From Euglena gracilis (Eukaryota; Euglenida; Euglenophyceae; Euglenales), in NCBI GenBank assembly GCA_039621445.1, contig CP154955.1, forward strand, positions 30,263,471 through 30,327,470: a stretch of DNA of 64,000 bases. Reading direction: 5' to 3'. The notes under the pieces are model-generated. The model was not told the origin of the DNA, ran no database searches, and was given only the letters and a program-made list of their open reading frames with translations. A program made the position numbers and the translations under genes. This document shows positions 1 to 11,238 of this stretch, in pieces (the first letter of the stretch is position 1; every line of letters starts with the position of its first letter).

Positions 1-828
1 AAGTGGGGTGGGGGTGTCCCCCACCCCAGATCAGATGGGGGGTCCAACCCACCCCTCCTGCTCTTATGCTGAACCCTGCCCGGGAGGTGGGACCTCCTCC
101 CCCCTGGGGGTCCCCAAAAATTGGACGGTCTACAGGCATTTCCCAAATATTTTCCGGAGCTTTGTGCCGAAATCCATGCACGGGCCACCGGCCCGGGATC
201 ACCCCCGGGGTACGGCCTGGGACCCATCCACCCCCCCCCCCCCAGAGGGCAGGCACCTCGGCCGACCAGGGCCGACCAGGGCCAACCGGGTGTGACCAGA
301 GCCGACTGTGACTTTCATGACCCCCGCAGGTCAGGGTTCCAACCATGGCTGACCACAGCCGGCCAAGGCCGACGATGCCTTCCTCTGGTGTATTTTGGAC
401 TTTCACGTTTGGCTATCCTAATTCCGTGGAAATTACAAAATATCGCAAATGAAATTGCGAGAAAAATGCGATATCAATTTCTCTACTGAAAGCATGGGCG
501 TATGAATCATTGGGGAATTTTCATTCTCCAGGCTGCCATCTCACAAAAGGCAATTGGCTACCACTTTGGGCTAGATAAGGTGCAATACAACGACAGGTTC
601 TTGCAGATCAACCTGACGCAATTTTCCGCATTTTCGTGCATGCACAGTTCCTCCATTTTTTCTGCAGTTTATTCCTTTCCTCCCTCAGTCCGCATTGACT
701 GTTCTTGGTATGTTTTCAAAAAAATGCCTTACCACTGAGCTCCTCCATCCTTGGAACTGGAACTTGGTCGTTACCATTGAAAAGGAAATTCAACTGTCCA
801 AGCACCATGTCTCTGCCCTACGTGTACC

Positions 829-1070
829 AGAGCCAATTCTCATAATTTCGGGTGCACCATGGGAGTCAATTGTGGGAAGGTATTTCAGAAGGGGGACAGG
901 CATTACTTGCCGAAAAATTTATGTGGCCACTGACGGCTGTTGGAGTCAAAGAAAGGTGTACCAGATTTTTCCCAGCACAAAAGATTTTTTTCGGCCGCAG
1001 GCGAATTTTTTTACAAATTTTTTTTCGGGCAGTCTACTTCATGACATCAGGGGCATACACTAGGGGGAGT
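829..1070 (+). repeat. Direct repeat, copy A
   Basis: This ~240-base segment recurs at about 1608-1860 in the same orientation. Both copies share the core AATTCTCATAATTTCGGGTG and a later block beginning GCCGAAAAATTTATGTGGCC, with scattered substitutions and a length difference near the 3' end. The copies are about 780 bases apart. They could be a duplicated dispersed repeat or the two ends of a small retroelement; no coding content lies between them. Confidence 0.75.
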
Positions 1071-1607
1071 CTAGCTGCTTTTTTTTTTAAAAATGGTTTT
1101 CATGTTTGTTTTGAAAAAAGGTCAAGAAAACAAACAGATAAATGACAGCGATCAAAATTCTTTTGAACGCGAGATTGAATGAACTCGAAATGGGCCAAAA
1201 ATGCTTCAAAAACATATTTTTTGTCAAATGCACAAAAAATGTGCAAAATTGAAATTTTATTTTGCTTAAACCACCCAAAGTTTGCCTCAACATGTTCCGG
1301 AGATGGAAAAAAACCGTTGTTTGAAATGAAAAAATTTTCCCCACGACCCCCAATGGCATTTTTCCCCCTATTTCCTTTAAAAAAAAACAGGGGGATTACC
1401 AAGCTCAGCCTCGAAAAAAAATAATAAAAACGCGCATTTTTTTGGAAAACAATGCGTAAAAAATGTGTACAGTTCAATTTGGTAGAAAACTTCCTTTAGA
1501 AGAAGGTTTTTTAAGACATTTCAATGTAATTTAAGGCTTTTTGGCCAAAATAATTTAAACCAATTTAGAGTTTCTTTTAATTTTTTTTGTCAAATGTTAT
1601 ACCCCCA

Positions 1608-1860
1608 GAACCAATTCTCATAATTTCGGGTGCACCATGAGAGTCAATTGTGGGAAGGAATTTCAGAAGGGGGTCAGGCATTGCTTGCCGAAAAATTTAT
1701 GTGGCCATTGACGGCTGTTGGAATCAAAGAAAGGTGCACCAGATTTTTCCCTGTACAAAAGATTTTTTTCCGCCACAGACAAATTTTTTCGAGAAATATT
1801 CGGGCAGCCAAGGGCTTACTTTGTGGCAGGGGATGACATCAGGGGCACACTGGGGGAGAG
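1608..1860 (+). repeat. Direct repeat, copy B
   Basis: Second copy of the repeat at 829-1070. It contains an extra stretch before the shared GATGACATCAGGGGCA block, so the two copies have diverged by small indels as well as point changes. Confidence 0.75.
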
Positions 1861-3217
1861 TTGTTTTCGAAAAGGGGTTGTTATATTGCGGCTTGTCTGG
1901 CCCAAAATGGCAGTCAGTTGCCGTTTGCGAGTTGGCAGCCTGGAGTTAATTGGGAACGAGGATCAGCTTTTCTTACCCAGTCCACATTTATGTTTGCATA
2001 ATGGGAAAAAACGGAGCAGGTTAAAAGATTCCCCTCCAGTTGAAATGTGTGCACTCTCACATCAAGTTTTCCCGCATTTTCCCATGATTTTTGCACAATT
2101 TTCTGCAATTTTTTTTGGGTGGGCCTCGGATATCCCCCTGCCGCGTATTTTTCTCGGGGGATAAAGGGTCCCGGGGATGGGAATATCTTTGGGGGGGCAT
2201 GGTAACGCTGAGGTGTATTAGTGTTCTATTTTGTTCAGGACCCAGCAGTTATTTGAGGAAGCATATCGCGCGAAGGTTTTAATTCTGTTTTATTTAACTC
2301 GGTTTTATTTTATGAGAATCACCAGGGAAGTGCACAACGGCGCATGTTCCTGCTTGGTAGTTGATATTTTTGTTTTTGGGCAGAAGAAACGTGTTGTTTG
2401 CTTGATGCCTTTTCATGTGCAGGGGGAGAAAGGATCCCCATGATTTGGCAGATGCTGCATTCGGAGGTTCTTATTCAGGTGTTGTTCATGGCGATATTTT
2501 GCTTGATGTGTGAAGATCTTAACATGCCCATCTTTCACAGTCCAATTTCCTTTGGCAATCTCACCAAGTATTTTACTGAAACAATTGAATACCACCAAAC
2601 GTTTTCGTCTCGTGATTTTTTTTTGATTTTTTCCAAACGTTGCTGCTAAGTGGCTTCTGGTCAACGTTCATTGTGCTCAGGCGGTCGGAATCCGCTTCTG
2701 GCCAATCTGTACTCCACCTCCACGTCACTCAGCAAGTAAGCCTCTCTTGCCCTCTTTCGGCATGACTGATGATTTCCTTTCCCTTGTTCAGTGAATTGGT
2801 GGACAAGGGGGGAGGTCTTTCATGCGGCAACACGTGAATGAACAAACAAAAAAGGGGTTCTTGTTCCCCATCAACACCCACAACACCCACCCGGACCACC
2901 AATGTGACCTCCTCAGGTCCTCCGTGCTGAACACTGTGAAGCGGCCACGTGAAGGGGAGGAGAAGCAAACCAAGGTGTCACCTCCAAATGTGCGGCGTGG
3001 CTGTTCACATCGTGTGGCGTGGTCACACTTTGCAGCCAAAAAGTGCGTTTTTTTTGCGGTTTTTTTGCATCGTGTCCCCCCCTGATGACAGGTTTTTGGA
3101 ATAGTGGAGGTGACCCCTCTTCCCCCCGGGGGGGGGGGTGAAAAAATTGTTTTGCCTGGCATTTTCATTGGTTCCCAATGCCCCAATCATATGGGGAGTG
3201 CACGAGGAAGAAATGAC

Positions 3218-3512
3218 ATGGAAGACAGCGTTGGTCCGGCAGCTCCCGGCGTGTTCTGGCCCCACGGCGCCTCCCAACCCCCCGCGCCGCAGTCCAAGCG
3301 GCCGGACTACATGACACCTCCGCCCCCGCGGCGGATGCTGGACGAGCAGAGCCTGCGGGCGCTGCTGGACGCCCGCAGCCCGCTGTGCGCCCCGCCGCGG
3401 CGGGAGGGCTGGGCCACGCCGCCCTTCGCCCAGCCCGCCCTGCCCGCCATCGGCCCCGGGCCCGCGCCGCCGCCGCCGGGGGCCCCCGCCGAGGGGGACC
3501 GCGGCGCTGTGG
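3218..3512 (+). CDS. Exon 1: N-terminal Pro/Ala-rich tail
   Basis: Probable first coding exon. The ATG at 3218 has GAC before it and G after it, a good initiation context, and opens the reading frame beginning MEDSVGPAAPG. It encodes ~98 residues of Pro/Ala/Arg-rich low-complexity tail (for example PPPPRRM and PAPPPPGAP) with no recognisable domain. The 3' end is uncertain: GT at 3513 leaves phase 1, which fits exon 2. Intron 3513-4152 holds G/C runs and a GC hairpin module near 3688. Confidence 0.6.
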
Positions 3513-4152
3513 GTTGGAGGGGCCCCCCCAGGGTTTCCCCCAGCCCGGCTGACAATGGCCCCTGCCGCACACCAACAGCCGCAAGTACCCTCACCCTCCC
3601 CAAAGTGACCACCCTCTAGGCATTGTGGGACCCCAAAATGGCCACTCTGGGGGGGGACACTTTTGGGGGGGTCTAATTTTGGCCTTCGGCGCCTTTGGCG
3701 CCAAAGGAAAATGGCCACTTTGAGGGGGGGTAAGCCAAAATTTGCCAAATATTTTTGGCCACTTTGGGGGGCGACACTTTGACGGGGGGGTGAGGGTAGT
3801 ACCGACGGGCGGGAATTTCCCCCTGTTTGGAGACCCACCGATTGGAGGTGTAAGCAGGGAAAGGTTTGCCGAAATTTCACTGGCTGTGGCCCGGTTTCAT
3901 TCAGCACGATGGTGACTCTGACCCACATGAAGGAATTGGACACGTACTCCTGATACTTTGTGGTCTTTGTGGCGGTGTATTTTGGTTCAAGGATTAAATT
4001 CGGTTTAAGGTTTTTGATGAATAGCAGTCTGGCATTCCAGGTTAATCATCTCGGGTTTCCATTTGTGTCAGTCAAATTTTTTCTTGAGAGGGCTGCTGTG
4101 CTTTTGAAAGGGTTGAGGATTTCTGCCTCTTGTGAAACCCTGTTCCCGGCAG

Positions 4153-4328
4153 TCACCAGCGCCTCGGCAGCAATGGACACGGATAGGGATGCGGAGGAAG
4201 AGGTCGCGGTCGCCAAGCAGTCGCCGTTCGCGTTCATCGAGAAGGTGCGGAGCCGAGTGGGCACGAGCGACGACAACGTGGAGGGCAAGGAGTTTGTGTA
4301 CCTGAACATCATTGTCCCAAATCCGAAG
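4153..4328 (+). CDS. Exon 2: N-terminal tail
   Basis: Encodes an acidic start (TDRDAEEEVAVAK) followed by GKEFVYLNIIVPNPK, which resembles the segment preceding the conserved NPY...V motif of inner-arm dynein tails. The acceptor may be AG at 4152 or AG at 4170; both give phase 1. Donor is AAG|GTGCTA, phase 0. Residues ~99-157. Confidence 0.75.
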
Positions 4329-4537
4329 GTGCTACCTCGCTTTGAAACTTCGACACTCAGAAACGAGGAAGGCGGCTGGATCGGTCGGAGGAGTCAAGAG
4401 CAGCCTTTTCTTTTCCATTCCGAGTCGGATGTGGGATGTGCGTCCTCGCCTGTTATCCTCCATCTTTATTTGTGTCCGTGGAGCGAGACAGGGGTGCTCG
4501 CCAGCAGCCCCAAACCCACGGCCGCCTCTCGGCCCAG

Positions 4538-4717
4538 GCGCTGTTCAACCCGTACAACGTGCGCATCGTGCCCCACCACAAGATCAACCACGCGGACTAC
4601 TTCACGATGTCCGCCAAGGGCGTCACACACATCGTGAGCGGCGAGGCGGACTTCACCCCGCTGCGGCAGTGGGAGCGCGAGCACCGCATCTTCCACGCCA
4701 TCTTCGAGATTCCGTTC
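4538..4717 (+). CDS. Exon 3: tail, NPYNVRIV motif
   Basis: Starts after CCCAG in phase 0 with ALFNPYNVRIVPHHKIN and continues through THIVSGEADFTPLRQWERE, a pattern typical of DNAH6/DNAH7/DNAH3-class tails. The 3' end is ambiguous: homology stops near IPF (about 4717), but no GT lies there; GT at 4723 would need a short insertion. TTCAAG..G..TTGCC is repeated just before exon 4, which blurs the boundary. Confidence 0.8.
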
Positions 4718-4949
4718 AAGGCGTTGCCCAGTGTCGGGGGCCAACTTCAGGAAGGGGGCGTTATTTGCAAATTGTTTTTATTTGCCGTTTTTTTTTATTA
4801 CCAGGTTCAGAATTTTTGACCTGCCAGGTATGAGTGATTTTTATCACTGGTCGAGCCAGCCAGCCAGCAGTTTTCCTGACGGCCCAAATTGGTTTTCCGA
4901 CCCCCCCCCCCCCACCAGGTGGTCTTTTTCAAGCGCTTTGCCAACATTC

Positions 4950-5087
4950 TTCCGGAAGTACCGCCGCTGGAAGGCCTTCTACTTCTGGCACAAGTACATC
5001 CGCCGCACCACCATCAACCAGTACAAGGAGTTCCTGGAGGACAACCTGTTCGTGCTCAACAAGGACCTTTGCCCCAACCTCATCAAG
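4950..5087 (+). CDS. Exon 4: tail, RRWKAF motif
   Basis: Encodes FFRKYRRWKAFYFWHKYI and KEFLEDNLFVLNKDL, continuing the conserved Arg/Trp-rich tail helix of exon 3. The 5' edge is approximate (4950-4959). Donor is AAG|GTCGAC at 5088, phase 0. Intron 5088-5650 contains an 11-bp perfect hairpin (5234-5263) and otherwise nothing recognisable. Confidence 0.8.
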
Positions 5088-5650
5088 GTCGACCCTGCAG
5101 CCTTTTTAGGAGCCCAGCGTGAAAGGAGCTTCAAAACGGTGTCTAAATTACAACCCAAAACAGGACCCCAAGTCCCCTAATTTGACTCAGAGGATGAGCT
5201 GATTTTGTTTCTTATTTGGGACTTTTTCATCACAGTTGCTTGACTTGAAAACGTCAAGCAACTAAGCTCGGAAGCTAAGGAAGGATAATTTTGAACGTTT
5301 GGCCAGGAGCACACAGGATTGCTGCTTTAGCTCAAGGCCATCCCAAAATCTAGGTGGCCGGGTACCCCAGACTGCCATATGTAAAAACAAACAATCGCTC
5401 TTGTTTCCAAACCTTAACCGTCTTGGCATGGCAATTTTCGGCTTGGCGCGAGCGCCTCACTAATAAACTATTGACCCCAGATTGCCCAAAATGCATTCTT
5501 AGCACTGTTCTGGTGAAAAAAAACTGTTCCAGCGCAAAGTGATTTGACAAAATGGCGTTTTTGACCTGCCCAGACTGGTCACAAGATGCCCAGTCTGGGC
5601 ACCCTGTGCCCTGTCAAAAGCCCACACAACTTAGCACCATCCCACTGCAG

Positions 5651-5848
5651 GCCCGAAAACTGTGCCTGGACATCCGGAGCATCGCGATGTACAAGGCGGA
5701 GCACGATACAGAGACACTGGACCGCTACTGCTACTTGCAGCAGGCGCAGCGGGACCGGGCTTGGAAGGAGCTGTCGAAGATCTCTTCGAACATCACGATG
5801 CTGGTGAGCGACGCATGCAAGGCGAGCATGAAGACCCACCTGGAGGCT
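5651..5848 (+). CDS. Exon 5: tail helical segment
   Basis: Conventional acceptor CTGCAG, phase 0. Encodes ARKLCLDIRSIAMYKAEHD and a helical stretch ending MKTHLEA. Leaves by a non-conventional intron (5849-6359) starting GGACAG and ending CTGTGGGTG, which joins exactly in frame to exon 6. A GT-based donor inside MLVSD would delete conserved helix. Intron interior is low complexity. Confidence 0.85.
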
Positions 5849-6359
5849 GGACAGGACGGCCTGGAAGGAAGGCAATCTTGTGTGTGTGGTTGGGCTACGT
5901 TTTGGTGCGATGATCCTGAACCCCAATATCGGAAAACTCCCAGATAGCTTCGCGAAAGCTGGCTAGAACCCTCATTTCTTCATCCATGCAGTTTCTTTAA
6001 CTGAAGGTGACTGACTGGGTTTTGGAGGGAGTGCCTGACTGCTTTTAGTCCGGAGCCTCCCCCTGGGTTTTGCGAAATGGGTTGCTGGTTTTGGTTTTAT
6101 TTCCCGAAATCTGTAGGTCTTCTTTTTTGAAATTTGCCATTAATATTGATGTTAATACCATTGATATTAATATTGCACCTCTCCAGAGAGGGTGGGTGAT
6201 CAGCTGTTTTCCCCCCGTGGGCGATTTTTTTTTCTGAACAGAGGGGTGTGAGCCTCAAACAATTCCGATACAACGTTTCCCAGAGGTGTGCATACACTCC
6301 CCAAATTTCTGATCTACCCACATTTCCCCGTGCCTGGCACTTTGAGCAGCCCTGTGGGT

Positions 6360-6574
6360 GACCTGCGCGATGTGCCGAAGCCGGACGTGTTGGACGACGC
6401 AGACCTGATGGTGCAGGATCCCAGTCTGGGAATGTCCAGCCCCGGAAAGGGCCCCCGGGGCCCCAAGAAGGCAGCACAGCTGCACACCGCCATGATGCTC
6501 AGCAACGGCGGCGCGCCAGAACAGCCGTACCGCCAGACGTACACGGAGCTGTCTCAGAAGCGGGCACAATGCAG
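6360..6574 (+). CDS. Exon 6: tail, acidic linker and RRLTNYI helix start
   Basis: Encodes DLRDVPKPDVLDDADLMV, a Gly/Pro-rich stretch (SSPGKGPRGPKK) and ELSQKRAQC. Conventional donor CAG|GTGTGT at 6575 leaves phase 2, completing an Arg codon with exon 7. Intron 6575-7000 has no coding content. Confidence 0.85.
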
Positions 6575-7000
6575 GTGTGTGAGAGGTGGGGCCAGGGCTT
6601 GGTAACACAAGGGATTTTATTATATTGGGGCTCTCGAAAAGTTGGGCAACAAAAGGGATTTGCCCCCCAAAACGGCTTGGTAACAAAAGGGATTTTGTTA
6701 TCTTGGCCCTCGGACAGATGAGCAACAAAAGGGATCTGGCCCAGCTAGGCCCGTTTTGCTGGGCCCGTTTTTGGCCAGCTGGCCGGTGCAGCTGGCCGGC
6801 ACCACTGAGCCAGCCAGCTGCTCTCCTCACCCCCCTGGCCTAGTTAGCCTGACTTTCGCTATAGCCCAGCAACCCCCCCCCCCTTCCTTGCACCCCCAAA
6901 ATGGTGAATGGTGCAGACACACACTTATAAACAGAGATATTTTTTTGAGCCATCAGTGACTGTGCCAGTTTCTTCACCATTTCTGTGGCGGTTCCTGCAG

Positions 7001-7217
7001 GCGCCTGACAAACTACATCCGGCTGGTGGACTACATGGTGATCGACTCCATCGTCGCCCTCTGCATGAAGTCGATGCACGAGGTGCGCACCGTGATGCTC
7101 TACCCGAAGCCCAAGGTGCTGGCACTGCCGGAGGTGGAAGAGGCGGCGAAGGTGAAGGGGAAGGCCGACTTGGCAAAGGGCAAGGGAAGCGTGGCAAAGA
7201 AGCCCGAGAAGCCCGAG
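7001..7217 (+). CDS. Exon 7: tail helix plus Lys-rich insertion
   Basis: Acceptor CCTGCAG. Encodes RLTNYIRLVDYMVIDSIV, conserved among DNAH6-like tails, then a Lys/Ala/Glu-rich insertion (KGKADLAKGKGSVAKKPEK) not expected in animal homologues. An in-frame stop follows at 7227, but the non-conventional intron 7218-8043 (AAACAG...CTGCCGCA) removes it and restores frame. That intron contains A/C-rich 'AATAAGACCCCCC' modules but no gene. Confidence 0.8.
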
Positions 7218-8043
7218 AAACAGGATTAGGCCGTGCCTTATGCAACACATGCTGTGTTATTTCAACCTCCTGGGCCCTTTTTTCTTTTTGGCACTTCGAA
7301 TTTTTGATGAGTGGCACTATTTGTGTTCTGGTTCTGTCGTTGAACGTCGCAACTGCCTGAGATGAGGTGATGTTTCGCCACTCACCCTCTTCTCCCACAG
7401 AGAGTTGTGCTACCCGCCCCCTCCCCAAATAAAGGACCCTGAAAATAAGACCCCCCAAAATTCATAAAAAAACCCCCAGCCATTTCAGCAAAAATCTAAA
7501 AACCAGATCCCTCAAAATAAGACCCCCCTTGGGATTTTTGTGGAAAATCCCAAAACTGAAAAAATGACCAATGATGGGTGATTTTTTGGACTTTTTTTTT
7601 GCCTTCCCCCATTTTGCGTTCGTTAAATTTGGCATTTTCGGGACAATTTTTGCTCATTGCAAAAAGAATCGCCCTTTGGGACCGATTTTTGGACCCAGTC
7701 AGGTTCTTTTCAGCAAAAATTCAAAACATAGACCCCCCCCCCCAATAAGAACCCCTTGGGATTTTCAGCAACAGACTCAAAAAGCACCCGGGGTTTATTT
7801 TTGGGGGGGTGTAGCAGTCTGCAGGTTTTTTCCGCCGCTCATTTTTTCCCCCAGAATCCTTGAACAATCCTTGGAGTCGACTGTTGACTGCCATTTCTTC
7901 TCGCCGTTCCTGTCCGGGTGCGGACAGGAACCGCAGTCTTGCCGACCGTCCCCTGTTTGCCCACCGGCCCTTTCCGGGGGCACCATCCGCCAGGCTAGCT
8001 AGGCGGGCCATGGCCTGCCCCGGACCGGAGGGCCTCTGCCGCA

Positions 8044-8148
8044 GCGGGTCACGAGTCGGACGGGGACGACGAGGGCCGGGCGAAGCCCATCTTCACGGCA
8101 GAGGTGGTGGTGTTCCAGGAGGACCTGCTGATGATTGTGCCCAACAGG
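8044..8148 (+). CDS. Exon 8: tail
   Basis: Encodes AGHESDGDDEGRAKPIFTA then EVVVFQEDLLMIVPNR, the conserved beta-like segment of dynein tails. Donor AGG|GTGAGT is a near-perfect conventional site, phase 0. Intron 8149-8481 shows no further coding content. Confidence 0.85.
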
Positions 8149-8481
8149 GTGAGTCCTCTGTCCCCCTCCCCCATGTGGGTGGCGGAGGGGGGAGGAGGGG
8201 AAGCCGCCCTCGGCAGTGGCAGTTTCCCAAAGGCGCAGTTTTCAAGGCCAAAGTTTTCTTTGCAAAGTGCTGTATGGCGGACACGAGGGGGCATCCCTCC
8301 AGCCAGGTCCAACCTGCAGTCTGAGGTTCAGCATCCCTCCCCCTGCCCAAATTGGCCGCCGTGGCCGCCGGATTTGGTGCCGTGGCGGGCTGGGATGCCA
8401 CTGTGCTTCCCTCTGCCCGGAAAGCGTTGCTCGGGCGCAGAAGCGCCGGAGAGGGTGCCTGGGGCTCGTGCCGTCGCACAG

Positions 8482-8610
8482 GAAGCGTTCGACGGCCGCA
8501 CGGAGGAGGTGCTGCAGGGCTTCATCGCCACCATCACCCGCCTGGAGCGCTTCCTGCAGATGGAGGAGTTCCGCACCTACACCGAGCTGACCGGGCCTGG
8601 CGCCGCTGGC
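8482..8610 (+). CDS. Exon 9: tail helix
   Basis: Conventional acceptor GCACAG, phase 0. Encodes EAFDGRTEEVLQGFIATIT and LERFLQMEEFRTYTEL. Donor proposed at GTGGGC (8611), phase 0, moderately uncertain. Confidence 0.8.
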
Positions 8611-8880
8611 GTGGGCTATCTTCGAGGGGCTGGGAGGTGATTTGGGAAAAAGGTCAAAAGTCGAGCCCATGGAGCGGAAGGATCAGAAAGATGCCTCTGA
8701 TCCCACCACAGCTTTTTTATATATAATGACCCCCACATATAATTTGGGCCTCAAGCTTGGGTTTATATGCGCAAATTTCTCAAAGACGCTTCAGGAGTTA
8801 TCCAACCATTTCTTGGGATTTTTTTCAACATCCCTTCTGTCACAGACAGATTTTTTTCAACACCCCTTCTTGTGACGCAG

Positions 8881-9105
8881 AAGCCTCCGTTTGCCAGGCT
8901 CTTGCGCGTGGGTCCGCGGCCGATCGTGGCGGACCACGGCGACGACGCGGACTTTGGGGTGGGCCCCGACGTGGCGGCGATGGTCACGCAGCAGGAGGAG
9001 TACCGCCAGCTGGAGACGAGCATCCGGGAGTCGCTGGGCACCGCGTTCCGCCACGTGGAGCAGTACCAGGCGGAGTACGAGGGCTTCAAGAAGGCGTGTC
9101 CTGGG
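8881..9105 (+). CDS. Exon 10: tail helix
   Basis: Acceptor GACGCAG, phase 0. Encodes VGPDVAAMVTQQEEYRQLE and SIRESLGTAFRHVEQYQAEY, a helical bundle segment of the tail. The 3' end is uncertain: GT at 9106 keeps phase 0. Intron 9106-9691 contains no recognisable gene. Confidence 0.8.
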
Positions 9106-9691
9106 GTCTCTGTGCAGCATTCAGCACCAGCAGTGATGGCAGCAAATCCAATCGCCAGACAAAAGGCATTTTCGGTTTCATTGGGACCCAGAAAAACCCC
9201 AGCACCCAATCCTGCGCTTTCCTGCCCTCAACGCTGGTTATTGGGTAGACTGCCGGTGCATTTCGAGGGCCACAGACCAATAGCCCTGAGGCCAAGGATG
9301 CCAAAGGCCATCTTGGTTTGCATTGCATTATTTGTTTATTATTCACGATGCCCAATGGAGAGAGATATCCCCAGCGGGAAAAGTTAAGCAACCAGTCTTA
9401 AAAGTGCCGTTGAGAGTATTGTTTGCCACCCATAACATCGCATCGATGAAAGTAATGGGCACATCGTCATAAGCAGAGGGCTTTACAAAAAGAGCATTGC
9501 ACCAACCAAAAATTTGTTTGAATCTTTTTTAAGCTCTTGCGTTTATTGTTTGCCTTTTGATATCGAGGTCCCGGGTTCGCTTTGGCCAAGTTGGCAGAAA
9601 CGTGTCTGGCACCTTTTTTCCCCCAGGAAATGTTTGGGGGACACGCAGGCTGGCCCCAACCCCGTGTCCTCCCAACCCCTTCCCCCCACAG

Positions 9692-9814
9692 ATGTTCATC
9701 GAGAACCGCAAGATGGACCCGGTGCAGATCAAGGCTGACGACCCTCCGCTGGACTGGTTCCGGGAGCAGATGGACAAGTACAAGCAGCAGCACGTCGACC
9801 TCAGCCGCCTCCGC
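9692..9814 (+). CDS. Exon 11: tail
   Basis: Acceptor CCCCACAG, phase 0. Encodes MFIENRKMDPVQIKADDPP and WFREQMDKYKQQHVDLSRLR. Intron 9815-10169 starts GTGCAG and ends CTGCTAGA: GT at its 5' end but a non-conventional 3' end, so an intermediate type. It holds nothing recognisable. Confidence 0.85.
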
Positions 9815-10169
9815 GTGCAGAAGCATGTCGGCCTCCTCAGGGCCACCCCGGCCTGCCCTCTTCGCCCGGGCGTCCCTCGCGTCAAAAAAAAAAAAGCCGC
9901 GGTGTAACCAGACACCAATGGAACACCTTCCTCCGGTGGGTCGCCCATGACACGTTGATGCAACACCCCTGCTCTGCCTTTTTTGGGCAATCGCAGGTGG
10001 GTGGCTCGTTGAGGAAACTGCCAATCCCCACAGGGCCCCAGACTCGGTGCGGGAGGAGGTGAACAATGTGCCAATGAGTACGTAGGGGAGACGGCTGTGT
10101 GGTGAATTCCGTCGACCTGCCAAATACATGGCAGTGTGGGTTGCTAGACCACCATTGTCCCCTGCTAGA

Positions 10170-10314
10170 GGGGCCCTGGCCGGGTTCATGGTGCTGACGA
10201 AGGGGCTGAAGGAGTTCTTCCTGCCGGCCCCGGTGAAGTGCCTGAAGGAGATCCACACCCTGCTGCCCATCATAGCCCGGGAGAAGAATGGCGCCCTGCT
10301 GCGGGAGCTGTCCC
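10170..10314 (+). CDS. Exon 12: tail
   Basis: Encodes GALAGFMVLTKGLKEFFLPA and PVKCLKEIHTLLPIIARE, matching the conserved 'L.P.P..C...I..LLP' tail block. Leaves by non-conventional intron 10315-10489 (GCTCAG...CTGACTGC), phase 1. Confidence 0.8.
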
Positions 10315-10489
10315 GCTCAGGGGGCCGCCTGTCAGATCTGACCTTGCCACCCAGCCTCCCGCCGGAGAGCACTTTGTGGTGCGGCGCAGCCCGACAAAAC
10401 CCATCGGGCTGATTCCCTGCTCGACAACCAGAATGTATTTGCCCCAGAACGAGCCATGTTTTCCTGCTTTGTGCGGTTATCCTGACTGC

Positions 10490-10656
10490 ACGCAGTGAAC
10501 AAGCTGGGCAAGACCCCCGAGACGGTGGAGCAGTTCGTGGACCACCTCCAGTTCCACCAGCGCGTCACGGAGCGGATGGAGTACCTGGAGCAGGAGTTCG
10601 AGAACGTGCGGGAGTTGTACCAGCTGCTGTACATGGAGAACATCGGCGTGCACCAG
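10490..10656 (+). CDS. Exon 13: tail
   Basis: Encodes VNKLGKTPETVEQFVDHLQF then RMEYLEQEFENVRELYQLL, a conserved helical region with TVEQFVDHLQF recognisable in axonemal dyneins. Conventional donor CAG|GTGCGT, phase 0. Confidence 0.9.
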
Positions 10657-10834
10657 GTGCGTGCTGGTGGTGGACCGCGACGGCACTCAAAACTGATGCT
10701 GCTTTCACGGAGCCAGTCTTTTTCTGCACACAAACTTTGAAGCTGAACTGGAACTCTATGACACAAGCTCAATCAAACTCGGTGGTTGGGGGAATGTCGA
10801 TGTGGATGGTATCGGCCTTCTCTTTCCCACACAG

Positions 10835-10918
10835 GACGACGAGGTGGCGTACTCTGCTGGCACAGTGCCGAACATCCAGGCACTGCGGATCGCCATCGGC
10901 GTCGCCGAGGACAGCAAG
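10835..10918 (+). CDS. Exon 14: tail
   Basis: Conventional acceptor CACACAG, phase 0. Encodes DDEVAYSAGTVPNIQALRIA ending EDSK. Leaves by non-conventional intron 10919-11088 (GACCAG...CTGGGGGA). Confidence 0.85.
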
Positions 10919-11088
10919 GACCAGGGCAGGATGGGCCCCGGAGTGGTTTCAAAGATGGCCGTCTGCACCAAACCCCACAGTCAGAATGAACGAGGCACCA
11001 TTTCTCAGATATCCAGGGAGCATGCGGACACGGGTAGGAAGGGGGGTGTGAGCGACCTACCCAGGCCCCCCCACCCCGCCCTGGGGGA

Positions 11089-11238
11089 GAAATCCAGATC
11101 CGGCAGTTCTCGGCGGACATCGACCGCCGCTACCAGGCGCTGACCGCCCAGCTGAAGGGCATCACCCAGCGGGCCTCCCACCCGATGCTCTCCGACGAGT
11201 CCAGCGACATGCAGACCGTCATCGACTACATCACTGCC
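11089..11238 (+). CDS. Exon 15: tail
   Basis: Encodes EIQIRQFSADIDRRYQALTA, matching the F..D......L segment of dynein tails, then SSDMQTVIDYITA. The following intron starts ATCCAG (non-conventional); its 3' end is one or a few bases uncertain (11809-11816). Intron 11239-11810 is low complexity with G-runs. Confidence 0.85.

Larger units (their letters stand above)
1..3217. other. Upstream non-coding region
   Basis: No exon with dynein-like or otherwise convincing coding content was found. The first 330 bases are GC-rich with poly-C runs. The rest is AT-richer low-complexity DNA with T and A runs and one imperfect direct repeat (described separately). No promoter motif can be named. If the host is a euglenid, mature mRNA would carry a trans-spliced leader added at an AG upstream of 3218, but no single acceptor can be assigned. 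Confidence 0.6.

Noticed and set aside
3023-3943. 306-codon Arg/Gly/Pro-rich frame on the - strand
   Set aside because: It is the antisense shadow of the GC-rich exon 1 and neighbouring G/C runs, with no recognisable motif.
5253-5340. 5S rRNA gene
   Set aside because: Only a short A-box-like match; the rest of the 120-nt gene is not present.
9467-10372. 301-codon frame on the - strand
   Set aside because: Overlaps conserved + strand exons 11 and 12 antisense; composition follows from their GC-rich codons.
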